Shown: positions 32,464 through 43,142 of the stretch, piece by piece | Numbering within the stretch: the stretch's first letter is position 1 | Layout of the letters: every line of letters starts with the position of its first letter | Assembly: GCA_963717635.1 (NCBI GenBank) | Contig: OY970347.1 | Span: forward strand, 62,001-126,000 | Reading direction: 5' to 3' | Source: JALZKA01 sp963717635 | GTDB taxonomy: Bacteria; Actinomycetota; Thermoleophilia; Solirubrobacterales; 70-9 | DNA: 64,000 nucleotides | Notes under the pieces: generated by a model | Databases searched by the model: none | Seen by the model: the letters and a program-made list of their open reading frames with translations, nothing else | What the model was told of the DNA's origin: nothing | Made by a program: the position numbers and the translations under genes

Positions 32464-34930
32464 CGGCCGGGCGGAACGAGTAGCGATCGGCGGCGTAGCC
32501 GCTGAGGCCGCGCGTCTCGCAGGCCTCGAGCAGGCTCGGCCCGAGCGAACCGGCGGCCACGTCGAGGTCGCGGACGAGCTCGGTCGGCGCGATCAGCGTC
32601 GCCGGATGGAGGTCGAGTGAGTAGGCGTGCTCGTCGCCGGTGACCCCCTTCCCGACTACGGCCGCGTCGGTGTATGAGAACGCCGCGGTCAGGTCCTCGA
32701 GGTAGTGCTCTTCGTAGGAGTGCGCGGGGTCGACGAGCGCAACCAGGTCGCCGGTGGCCGCCCGCGCCTCGCCGCTCGACGCTTCAATCACCTCGTGCGG
32801 CGGGCGGCTTTGGCCGGCGAGTTGCTCGCGGAGCCGGCTCGGGACCTCCTGGTCGCCGACCGGCACCACCGCCGAAACGCTCGGCGGCGTGTCCCGCAGG
32901 TGCTCCGAGAGCCCGGCGCGGCGCAGGATCTGGTCGACGCGCCGGCCGTATGTGTGGTCGCGCAGGACATGGCGCATCGCGGCGTGCCCGCGGCTGCCCG
33001 CCAGCTCCGCGTCGCCGAGCAGGCTCTCGATCTGCGCCCTCGTCTCGTCCGGGTCGGTCGCGATCGAGACCAGGTCTCCGAAGACCTCGCGCAGCGCGCG
33101 CGAGTCGCCCGAGAGCACCGGGGTCGCGGTCGCCGAGATCTCGAAGGCCCGGCGCGCGCACATCGTCGGCGAGTTGACCACGGTATTGACGTTCAGGAAC
33201 AACCGGTAGGCCTTGTAGGCCGTGACCATCCGCTCGTAGGGAAGCGAGCCGACGATGTGGGAGAGGTACTTCTCCGGCCACTCGAACCTCGCGCGCTGGC
33301 CCGGAGGTACACGGGCAAAGATGTGCAGGTCGAAATCGAGCGCCGGTTCGAGGATCGTCTCCATCTGCCCCCGGCGGGCGGGGTGCTTGTGGCCGATGTA
33401 GGTACCGGCGAAGGCGACGGCGTGCCGACGACCCCCGGACGGCGCGACCGGATTGTGGACGCGGGGCTGGGCGCCGAACATCAGGGTGGAGACACTCTCG
33501 TTGCCGATCGCCTCCTGGTAGGAGCCGACCAGGTTCGAGTCCGTCGTCAGGATGTGGTCGAAGAGCGCCGCCGCCGGCATGAAGGTGCTGAAGCGCGGCG
33601 GATCCTCCTTGTTCCAAAAGACGGTCGGTACGCGTCGGGCGCGGCACCAGGCGACGAGCTCACCGAAGGCCGTGGTGTGGGGCCCCAATCCGACGACGGC
33701 CTGGGCCCAGCGATCGCCGTTTCCTCGCCACGCCGACTCGACGAACAGTAGGTCGGGCGGATCGGGCTCGAGCCGCTCGAGCCAGTCCTCCGGCCCGACC
33801 TCGATCTGGCTCCACTCATAGCGGAATGCGGAGGCGCTGAACGGGTCAAGGATCGTCGCGACGCGAAGCTCCGGCCGCACCGTCGGGCCGTCAGGTAGGG
33901 GAGCGGCCTCGGGAACCTCGACGCGGAGGTCGTCGTCGGTCCCGGCCACGCTGTCGGCCGTTGTCACCAGTGACCTGACCTTGAGCTCCCCGGGGCCGGG
34001 TGCCGCGCGCGCCGCCCCCTTGTCGCGCCTCGGATCCGGCGGCGGCTCCGGCAGCCTCCGCAGCGCCTGGACGGCGGCGCTCGGGAACGCAAGCAGCCCC
34101 CGCGGCGTCCGCGCCGCCGACAGCGCGCCGCCGAGGCGTGACCAGCGGCTGCGCCGCCGCGCCGCCAGACGACGGCTTTGCTTGCGGATCCTGCGCCGCA
34201 AGCGTCGCTGCGTTCGCTCGACCCGTCGCAGCCGCCGCCCAAGACGCTCCGCTCGGCGGAGCCGCTTGCGGCGGCTCTTCCAATCCGAGCGCTGCCGGTC
34301 GAACAGCGCCTGCTCGAGCTGGGGCTGCGCCGCGACGATCACCTCGGCCGCGCGCCCGGCCGGCATCGTCCCCGGTCGGGCCAGCACCCGCAGGTAGCCG
34401 TCGACGATCTCGATCGAATCGACCGTCAGGTGCGGAGCCAGGGTTTCGACAAGGGACCCGACGTAGAGCGTCTGCCGATGCTCGTGGCGTGGGGAGTAGC
34501 CCAGCGGCGTGGCCAGCAGCACGATCGCGTCGGGCGCCGCCACGCGTGCCGCCTCGAGCAGCAGCGAATCCGGGTCGCCGAGCAGCTCCAGCGCCTCACC
34601 GAGGATGACGGTGTCGAACGCGTCGTCCGGTAGCTCGAGAGCGGTCGGGTCGCCGACGCGGAACTCGAGCCGTTGCCGCACCTCCGCAGGCTTCGCTTCG
34701 CGATCGGCGAGCGCGTAGTTGATCCGGTCTTGGCGCTGATCGATTCCAAGGACCTCGAGCCCGGACCTGGCGCACAGCATCGACGCGATTCCCTGCGAGC
34801 AGCCAAGGTCGAGCACGCGGCCGCGGGCGTTCGCAACCAGCCAGTGAATGCGGTCGCGCTGCCGCTCCTGACCCTTGGGGCGGCCCGCCTCACCCCGGAA
34901 GTGCTGGCTGATCTTGTCCTCGTTGGCCAA
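32432..34930 (-). CDS. Multidomain SAM methyltransferase - CgeB-like glycosyltransferase protein
   Basis: 832 aa from TTG 34930; a TATATT (minus strand, 34944-34949) lies 13 nt upstream. Residues 1-200 form a class I methyltransferase (VLDLGCSQGIASMLCARSG, IDQRQDRINYA). Residues about 210-290 are an Arg-rich coiled stretch. Residues about 340-670 resemble CgeB/DUF3880-type glycosyltransferases (VPTVFWNKEDPPRFSTF, FDHILTTDSN, GSLPYERMVTAYKAYRLFLN). The last 150 residues carry a shortened GT2-like segment (SVSAVVPVGDQE, LVALVDPAHSYEEHYLED). It probably builds and methylates a surface glycan; substrates unknown. Confidence 0.82.
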   Translation of the reverse strand: MANEDKISQHFRGEAGRPKGQERQRDRIHWLVANARGRVLDLGCSQGIASMLCARSGLEVLGIDQRQDRINYALADREAKPAEVRQRLEFRVGDPTALELPDDAFDTVILGEALELLGDPDSLLLEAARVAAPDAIVLLATPLGYSPRHEHRQTLYVGSLVETLAPHLTVDSIEIVDGYLRVLARPGTMPAGRAAEVIVAAQPQLEQALFDRQRSDWKSRRKRLRRAERLGRRLRRVERTQRRLRRRIRKQSRRLAARRRSRWSRLGGALSAARTPRGLLAFPSAAVQALRRLPEPPPDPRRDKGAARAAPGPGELKVRSLVTTADSVAGTDDDLRVEVPEAAPLPDGPTVRPELRVATILDPFSASAFRYEWSQIEVGPEDWLERLEPDPPDLLFVESAWRGNGDRWAQAVVGLGPHTTAFGELVAWCRARRVPTVFWNKEDPPRFSTFMPAAALFDHILTTDSNLVGSYQEAIGNESVSTLMFGAQPRVHNPVAPSGGRRHAVAFAGTYIGHKHPARRGQMETILEPALDFDLHIFARVPPGQRARFEWPEKYLSHIVGSLPYERMVTAYKAYRLFLNVNTVVNSPTMCARRAFEISATATPVLSGDSRALREVFGDLVSIATDPDETRAQIESLLGDAELAGSRGHAAMRHVLRDHTYGRRVDQILRRAGLSEHLRDTPPSVSAVVPVGDQEVPSRLREQLAGQSRPPHEVIEASSGEARAATGDLVALVDPAHSYEEHYLEDLTAAFSYTDAAVVGKGVTGDEHAYSLDLHPATLIAPTELVRDLDVAAGSLGPSLLEACETRGLSGYAADRYSFRPAASSSGAGSGS

Positions 34931-34978
34931 TTGGACCCGGGTGAATATAGGGCTGTGGTCGTGGGTCGTGGCCGGCGG

Positions 34979-35800
34979 TCAGGACTCGCCGAGCAGACGG
35001 CCGGCCACGCCGCGGACGGTCGCGACCCCGTATCCGTGCGACGGCTGATCGTCGGTGAGAACCGCGATCGAGATCTCACGGAGGCCGCCCCGCTGGCGCA
35101 GCTCTCCCGCCTGGTGCACGAGCGCCTTGTCCGGCAGCCAACCGCCCTTGAACCGAACCGCCCAGCGGTCGCCGGCGGCGGCCGGGATGCCCCAGGCCTG
35201 GGCGGCGGTGACCGAGCCCAAGAGCCCCAGTCCAAACTCCCGGTAGCGGTGCGGCAGCAGCCGGTCGAGCTCGGCGAACAACCGCGCCATGTCCGCGGCC
35301 GTGACCTGAGAGTTGCCCCAGTGCCCGGCGATCGTAAAGCCCGTCATCCCTGCTCGCTCGGCTACGGCGACGAGGCCGGCGTCGCCGACCCGGGCGTAGA
35401 TCGCATCGGCGGCGTCGTTGTCGGAGAACCTGATCATCGCGTTCAGGAGCGAGCGGGTCGCGGGTTCGATCGGGTCGCCCGCCTCGACCAGCCGGTGCAA
35501 TTCAGCCGCCAAGACCATCGTCTTGACGACGCTGGCCCCGGGGTAGAGGCGATCGACGTCGCGTCCACGCAACCGACCGAGGCTGTCCACCGTTGCGAAG
35601 GAGACCAGCCCGGAACGCGCGGCCGCGTAGTCCGACGCCGACCGGATCTCGCCCGGCGCCGGCGTCGCGCCCGGACGCTCGGCGGTGAATGGCACCGGCT
35701 CCTCGCGCGAAGGCACCGAAAACTCGAGCGGGGCAAAGATCGGAATCACACCGAGAACCAGGAACAGAGCTTTCGCGGCCTTCGGGCGGACGACCGTCAT
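34979..35800 (-). CDS. Secreted class A beta-lactamase-like serine hydrolase
   Basis: 273 aa. An N-terminal hydrophobic signal/anchor (KALFLVLGVIPIFAPL) is followed by the penicillin-recognising fold: the SxxK motif in PGASVVKTM, the SDN motif in IRFSDNDAADA, and KGG in RFKGGWLPDKAL. The conserved Glu of class A beta-lactamases (ExxxN in the omega loop) is not evident, so it may be a peptidase/esterase or a penicillin-binding homologue. GACAAT on the minus strand 6 nt before the ATG is a possible -10. Confidence 0.78.
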   Translation of the reverse strand: MTVVRPKAAKALFLVLGVIPIFAPLEFSVPSREEPVPFTAERPGATPAPGEIRSASDYAAARSGLVSFATVDSLGRLRGRDVDRLYPGASVVKTMVLAAELHRLVEAGDPIEPATRSLLNAMIRFSDNDAADAIYARVGDAGLVAVAERAGMTGFTIAGHWGNSQVTAADMARLFAELDRLLPHRYREFGLGLLGSVTAAQAWGIPAAAGDRWAVRFKGGWLPDKALVHQAGELRQRGGLREISIAVLTDDQPSHGYGVATVRGVAGRLLGES

Positions 35801-35883
35801 TCATGGATTGTCCCGGGAACGGCACCCAGGCTGCGGTCGCCATCGCCGGCCCTGAGGTTGCCCGGCGCCTGAACCACGCGTAG

Positions 35884-35906
35884 ATTTAAGTTGTAATGAC
35901 TTAGAT
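35884..35906. promoter_or_regulatory. HAIR-like HspR operator before clpB
   Basis: ATTTAAGT-N7-ACTTAGAT is an inverted repeat with one mismatch, with the 7-nt spacer of the HspR HAIR consensus (CTTGAGT-N7-ACTCAAG). It overlaps the -35 box. Confidence 0.55.
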
Positions 35907-35919
35907 TTCTTGCTACCCT
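35891..35919 (+). promoter_or_regulatory. clpB promoter
   Basis: TTGTAA, a 17-nt spacer and an extended -10 TGC-TACCCT (35914-35919) that ends 9 nt before the ATG at 35929, so the mRNA is probably leaderless. Confidence 0.5.
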
Positions 35920-35928
35920 ACTCCGACC

Positions 35929-38523
<2,595 letters not shown>

Positions 38524-38534
38524 GCTTCCCCCGA

Positions 38535-39680
38535 GTGAGGTTCAGGCGACGAGGTCGACCGGTTCGGCTCCTCTCGACGGGCAGCATCCCGCCGGAGATG
38601 GGTGGCAGCAAGAGAGGCGGCGTCGCCACCTTTCACGGAGCGTTGCTGGAGGAGCTCGCAAGCGACCCGCAGCACGGGATCGAGGTTGCCGGGGTGTTCG
38701 TTCTGCCGCCCGACGAGCTTGACCCGGAGAGGATCAGTGACTGTCCGGCGCCGCTGCTCGGGCGGATTCCACGGCACCCCAATCGCCGGCACCCGCGCAT
38801 GCTTCGCCGCGCGAACCCCGACGTGGTCCTCTTCAACCACGTGACCAATCGCAAGGTCGCGCGATGGGCGAAGCTCCACCGCAAACTGGCGCCGGCGGTG
38901 CCGGCCATCGGCGTCGTCCATTCCTGGCATCCGGTCACGCAGTTCGACAGCGACGGTGCTCGGCGACGCCTGGAGTTCGCGCAGCAGGGCATCGATGCGG
39001 TGCAGGCACTCTGCTTCGGCTCCTCGCATTGCCGGGCGGAGGGCGAGGATCTGGGCGCCGCCTATCCGCCGCTGGTCGAGGTGATCCACTATCCGCTGCA
39101 GCATGCGTATCTGGCCCCCGCGGACGTCGTCGGGGTCCAGCGACGCGGGGTCGCCTACCTGGGTTCGCTGATCCCGCGCAAGAACGTGTCCGCGTTGATC
39201 GAGGCGATCGCAACGCGCCCTGGGCTGGAGCTCACCGTCGCCGGCGAAGGCGTCGACGAAGCGGAGTTGCGCGCGCTGGCGAGCCGTCTCGGAATAGCTG
39301 ACCGAACGAGGTTCGTCCGCCACTTTCCGGTTGACGATCACGCTGGGCGGATGCGCGAGCTCCTGCTCGGCTCCGAGGTGCTCTGCCTCCCGAGCACGAG
39401 CGAGTCCTTCGGCCTCGTGATGATCGAAGCACTGGCCTGCGGCACCCCCGTCGTTGGGTTCGCACCCACCCTGGCCGAGATCGAGGACCGGATGGGGATG
39501 TCCTGCGGCGCCGGGCTGGCCACGGTCGGCCCGGCGGCGATCGCCGCCGGGATCGAGCGGGTCCTGGCCCGCGACTGGGATCGGGCCGAGCTGCGCCGGC
39601 GATGCCTACAGGCGTTCGCTCCCGGACCGGTCGCCGGGCGCTACGCGAAGCTGATCAGCGCTCTAGCGGGCGACCGATAG
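38535..39680 (+). CDS. GT4-family glycosyltransferase
   Basis: 381 aa, GT-B fold. GSIPPEMGGSKRGGVATFHGALLEE is the donor-glycine region; GVVHSWHPV and the C-terminal half (GVAYLGSLIPRKNVSALIEAI, LTVAGEGVDEAELRAL, CLPSTSESFGLVMIEALACGTPVVGF) with the EX7E-type catalytic/donor glutamates are typical of GT4 enzymes. Donor and acceptor cannot be read. It starts 11 nt after clpB, so partial read-through is possible, but function is likely cell-envelope glycan synthesis. Confidence 0.88.
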   Translation: MRFRRRGRPVRLLSTGSIPPEMGGSKRGGVATFHGALLEELASDPQHGIEVAGVFVLPPDELDPERISDCPAPLLGRIPRHPNRRHPRMLRRANPDVVLFNHVTNRKVARWAKLHRKLAPAVPAIGVVHSWHPVTQFDSDGARRRLEFAQQGIDAVQALCFGSSHCRAEGEDLGAAYPPLVEVIHYPLQHAYLAPADVVGVQRRGVAYLGSLIPRKNVSALIEAIATRPGLELTVAGEGVDEAELRALASRLGIADRTRFVRHFPVDDHAGRMRELLLGSEVLCLPSTSESFGLVMIEALACGTPVVGFAPTLAEIEDRMGMSCGAGLATVGPAAIAAGIERVLARDWDRAELRRRCLQAFAPGPVAGRYAKLISALAGDR

Positions 39681-39723
39681 GCTGGTGGCAGGCGGGGGTG
39701 CGAGCCCAATCGAGAGGAGCGAG

Positions 39724-40005
39724 ATGCCGACTTACGTGATGTTGACCAACCTGACTTCGGACGGGGTCAGGACGCTGAAGTCGAACCCGGGACGCGTCCA
39801 GGAGGTGAACAAGGAGGTCGAGGCGCTCGGTGCGAAGGTCGTAGACCAATGGGCGACGCTGGGGCGATTCGACTTCATCACCGTCGTCGAGGCTCCGGAC
39901 CCGGAGACGATGGCCAAGGTTTCCGTCGAGCTCGGCTCGCGCGGAACGATGACCAGCGAAACGCTGGTTGCTGTGCCCACTGACGAGTTGGTCAAGAACA
40001 TCTAG
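39724..40005 (+). CDS. GYD-domain protein
   Basis: 93 aa from ATG 39724 with GAGAGGAG as ribosome-binding site. It is a small ferredoxin-like alpha/beta protein: PTYVMLTNLTSDGVRTLK, VVDQWATLGRFDFITVVEAPD (the GxYD-like block), then SVELGSRGTMTSETL. GYD proteins have no proven role but often sit beside purine or cofactor genes. It lies 30 nt upstream of purD. Confidence 0.82.
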   Translation: MPTYVMLTNLTSDGVRTLKSNPGRVQEVNKEVEALGAKVVDQWATLGRFDFITVVEAPDPETMAKVSVELGSRGTMTSETLVAVPTDELVKNI

Positions 40006-40035
40006 GCCGGAGCGGCGCCGAGGCAGGATGAGACC

Positions 40036-41316
40036 GTGAGGATCCTGATCGTCGGCGCCGGCGGGCGCGAGCATGCGATCGCTCGCGCCCTCGGCCGCTC
40101 GGACGAAGCGGGGGAGCTGCTCTGCGCCCCCGGCAACGCCGGGATCGCCGCGGATGCGCGCTGCCTCGAGATCGGGGCAGAGGATGTGGCCGCCCTGGTG
40201 AGCGCCGCGCGAAGCGAGGCGGTGGACCTGGTCGTAGTCGGGCCCGAGGCCCCGCTCGTGGCCGGCCTGGTCGACGCGCTGGCCGAGGCCGGAATCGCCG
40301 CCTTCGGGCCGAGCGGCGAGGCCGCTCGACTCGAGGGCTCGAAGGTCCACGCCAAGGAACTGATGGCGGCCGCCGGAGTGCCCACCGCCGCCCACGCGGT
40401 CCTGCGCGACCGCGACCAGGCCCTGGAGCACCTTGCCGCGGCCTCATGCCCGGCGGTGCTGAAGGCCGACGGTCTCGCGGCGGGCAAGGGCGTGATCATG
40501 TGCGCGACCGAGAGCGATGCGCGTGCGGCGCTCGACGTGTTCTTCACCGAACGGCGCTTCGGGCAGACGGAGGTTGTCTGGGAAGAGCACCTGGAGGGCG
40601 AGGAGCTCTCGCTGCTGGCGCTCTGCGACGGCACGAACGTGCTGCCCCTGGCTCCGGCCCAGGACTACAAGCGGATCTTCGACGGCGACCAGGGCCCGAA
40701 CACGGGCGGGATGGGCAGCTATTCGCCGGTCCCCGGCGTCGGGCCGGACCGCGTCGAGGAGATCGCCGACCTCGTCCACCGGCCGATCGTCGAGCTGATG
40801 GCGGGCCGGGGCACGCCGTTTCACGGCGTCCTCTACGCCGGGCTGATGATGACCGCGGCGGGGCCCAGGGTGCTCGAGTACAACGTCCGCTTCGGCGACC
40901 CGGAGACGCAGGCGGTGCTGCCCCGGCTCCGCTCCGACCTGGCGACGCTGTTCCTGGCGAGCCGGGAGCCGGGCGGGCTGGAAGGCGCCTCGGCGGAGTT
41001 CTCCGACGACTGGGCCGTGACCGTCGTGCTCGCCTCGGCCGGCTACCCGGCCTCGGCGTCGAAGGGCGACGTGATCTCGGGGCTCGACGAAGCAGGCGCC
41101 CTGGACGGGGTCGAGATCACGCACGCGGGAACCGCGCTGGACGGCGAGGGGCGGATCGTGACCGCCGGTGGGCGCGTGCTGGGCGTGACCGGGTTCGGCC
41201 GGGACGCCGGCCAGGCGCGCGACCGTGCCTATGAGGCCGCCCGGATAATCAGCTTCGAAGGCATGCAGATGCGCGAGGACATCGCGCGGCGCGCGGTCGA
41301 GCGCGTCGCGGGCTAG
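40036..41316 (+). CDS. purD: Phosphoribosylamine-glycine ligase
   Basis: 426 aa, GTG start. N-domain ILIVGAGGREHAIARAL, ATP-grasp part with SKVHAKELMAAAGVPTA, VLKADGLAAGKGV, and QDYKRIFDGDQGPNTGGMGSYSP, then VLEYNVRFGDPETQAVLPRL and the C-domain. It makes glycinamide ribonucleotide from phosphoribosylamine, step two of purine synthesis. First pur gene of the locus. Confidence 0.96.
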   Translation: MRILIVGAGGREHAIARALGRSDEAGELLCAPGNAGIAADARCLEIGAEDVAALVSAARSEAVDLVVVGPEAPLVAGLVDALAEAGIAAFGPSGEAARLEGSKVHAKELMAAAGVPTAAHAVLRDRDQALEHLAAASCPAVLKADGLAAGKGVIMCATESDARAALDVFFTERRFGQTEVVWEEHLEGEELSLLALCDGTNVLPLAPAQDYKRIFDGDQGPNTGGMGSYSPVPGVGPDRVEEIADLVHRPIVELMAGRGTPFHGVLYAGLMMTAAGPRVLEYNVRFGDPETQAVLPRLRSDLATLFLASREPGGLEGASAEFSDDWAVTVVLASAGYPASASKGDVISGLDEAGALDGVEITHAGTALDGEGRIVTAGGRVLGVTGFGRDAGQARDRAYEAARIISFEGMQMREDIARRAVERVAG

Positions 41317-41352
41317 TTTCCGGTGCCAACCCGAAAGGAAGACGAAGACCCG

Positions 41353-41865
41353 ATGGAGAAAGCGGAGCCCGAAGGGGCGCCAAAGCCGGAGGCCGATACC
41401 TCTACCGAGACCGCGATCGTCGATCCGATGCCCGAGGTCGAGGCCGCGTTCGAGGAGATCGAGGTCGACGCACCCCGGGTCGGGATCATCATGGGCTCGA
41501 AGAGCGACAAGCCGAAGATGCAACCCGCGGGCAAGGCGCTCCAGGATGCCGGCATCCGCTACGAGGTCCGCGTGATGAGCGCGCACCGGGATCCGGAGAA
41601 GGTTCGTGAGTACTGCCACGCCGCGCGCATGCGGGGCATCAAGGTCCTGATCGCCGGCGCCGGCATGTCGGCCGCGCTGCCGGGCGTCGCCGCGGCCCAC
41701 ACTGATCTGCCGGTGATCGGGGTGCCGATATCCGGCAAGAACCTGGGCGGCATGGACGCGCTGCTCTCCGCGGTGCAGATGCCGCCCGGCGTGCCGGTCG
41801 GCTGCGTGGCGATCGACGGGGCGAAGAACGCCGGACTGCTCGCTGCCAGAATCATCAACGCGTGA
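41353..41865 (+). CDS. purE: N5-carboxyaminoimidazole ribonucleotide mutase
   Basis: 170 aa from ATG 41353 (AAAGGAAG upstream; GTG 41323 is possible). About 41 acidic residues rich in Glu/Pro precede the PurE fold, an unusual extension. The fold starts PRVGIIMGSKSDK and keeps the SAHRDPEKVREY catalytic His motif. The second motif reads AGAGMSAALPGV instead of AGAGGAAHLPGM, so the second conserved His is missing. Then VIGVPISGKNL and VQMPPGVPVG. It probably still isomerises N5-CAIR to CAIR. purK is not adjacent. Confidence 0.9.
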   Translation: MEKAEPEGAPKPEADTSTETAIVDPMPEVEAAFEEIEVDAPRVGIIMGSKSDKPKMQPAGKALQDAGIRYEVRVMSAHRDPEKVREYCHAARMRGIKVLIAGAGMSAALPGVAAAHTDLPVIGVPISGKNLGGMDALLSAVQMPPGVPVGCVAIDGAKNAGLLAARIINA

Positions 41866-43142
41866 TCCCGAGATACACCCGGGAGGAAATCGGTGCGGTC
41901 TGGACCGACCGGCGCCGGATGGAGGGCTGGCTCGCGGTCGAGCTGGCCGCCACCGACGCCTGGGCGGCGGCAGGGGTCGTGCCCGCCGAGGCGGCCGCGG
42001 CCTGCCGCGAGCGCGCTGCCTTCGACGTCGGGGCCGTCGCGGAGCGGGAGCGGACGACCAACCACGACGTGGCGGCGTTCATCGACGTGGTCGCCGCCTC
42101 GATCGGGGAGGAGGGGCGCTGGATCCACTACGGGCTCACCTCGTCCGACGTGCTGGACACCGCGCTCGCGCTTCAGATCCGCTCCGCCGGCGAGATCCTG
42201 ATCGCAGGGGCGCGCGCATACCGCGACGCCCTGCGCGACCGGGCGCTGGAGCACGCCGAGACCCTGTGCGTCGGGCGCACGCACGGCATCCATGCCGAGC
42301 CGACCACCTTCGGCCTGCGCCTCGCGAGCTTCGCGTTCGAGGCGGACCGAAATGCCGGGCGCCTCGAGGAGGCGTTCGAGGCGGCGGTCGTGGGCGCGAT
42401 CTCCGGGGCGGTCGGCACCTACGCGTCGGTCCCACCGCGGATCGAACAGCGGGTCTGCGAGGCGCTCGGAATCCGCGCCGAGGACGCTTCCACCCAGGTC
42501 GTGCCGCGCGACCGGCACGCCCAGCTGCTTGGCGCGATCGCGCTGGCCGGAGCGGGGCTCGAGCGGTTCGCAACGGAGGTCCGCAACCTCCAGCGAACCG
42601 AGATCCGGGAGGTCGAGGAGCCGTTCGGCAAGGGCCAGAAGGGCTCGTCGGCGATGCCTCACAAGCGCAACCCGATCACCTCCGAGCGGATCACCGGGCT
42701 CGCGCGCCTCCTGCGCGGGTACGCGCAGGTCGGGCTCGAGAACGTCGCGCTCTGGCACGAGCGCGACATCTCCCATTCCGGAGCCGAGCGGGTGGTCCTG
42801 CCCGACGCGACGATCACGCTCGACTACATGCAGCATCTGGCGACGCGGGTCGCGCGGGAGATGAGCGTGAACGACGACCGGATGCGGGCGAACCTCGACC
42901 TCACCCACGGCGCGATCTTCAGCCAGCGCGCGCTGACCGCCCTGGTCGAAGCGGGAACCAGCCGCGACGACGCATACCGGCTGGTGCAGGAGGCGGCCCA
43001 GGCCGCATGGGACACGGGCATGCCGTTTCGCGAGCTGCTTGCAACCGCAGCTCCGGATCTGGATCTCGACGTTGTCTTGGATTTCCAGGCGTACCTCGAG
43101 CACGTGCCCGAGGTGATCGCCCGCCTCGAGGCCATCGGTTGA
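41862..43142 (+). CDS. purB: Adenylosuccinate lyase
   Basis: 426 aa, GTG start overlapping the purE stop (GTGA). Superfamily motifs are TSSDVLDTALALQI, GRTHGIHAEPTTFGL, and the signature SSAMPHKRNPITSERI near residue 262; the C-terminal domain follows. It cleaves SAICAR and adenylosuccinate, releasing fumarate, in purine synthesis. Confidence 0.96.
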   Translation: MIPRYTREEIGAVWTDRRRMEGWLAVELAATDAWAAAGVVPAEAAAACRERAAFDVGAVAERERTTNHDVAAFIDVVAASIGEEGRWIHYGLTSSDVLDTALALQIRSAGEILIAGARAYRDALRDRALEHAETLCVGRTHGIHAEPTTFGLRLASFAFEADRNAGRLEEAFEAAVVGAISGAVGTYASVPPRIEQRVCEALGIRAEDASTQVVPRDRHAQLLGAIALAGAGLERFATEVRNLQRTEIREVEEPFGKGQKGSSAMPHKRNPITSERITGLARLLRGYAQVGLENVALWHERDISHSGAERVVLPDATITLDYMQHLATRVAREMSVNDDRMRANLDLTHGAIFSQRALTALVEAGTSRDDAYRLVQEAAQAAWDTGMPFRELLATAAPDLDLDVVLDFQAYLEHVPEVIARLEAIG

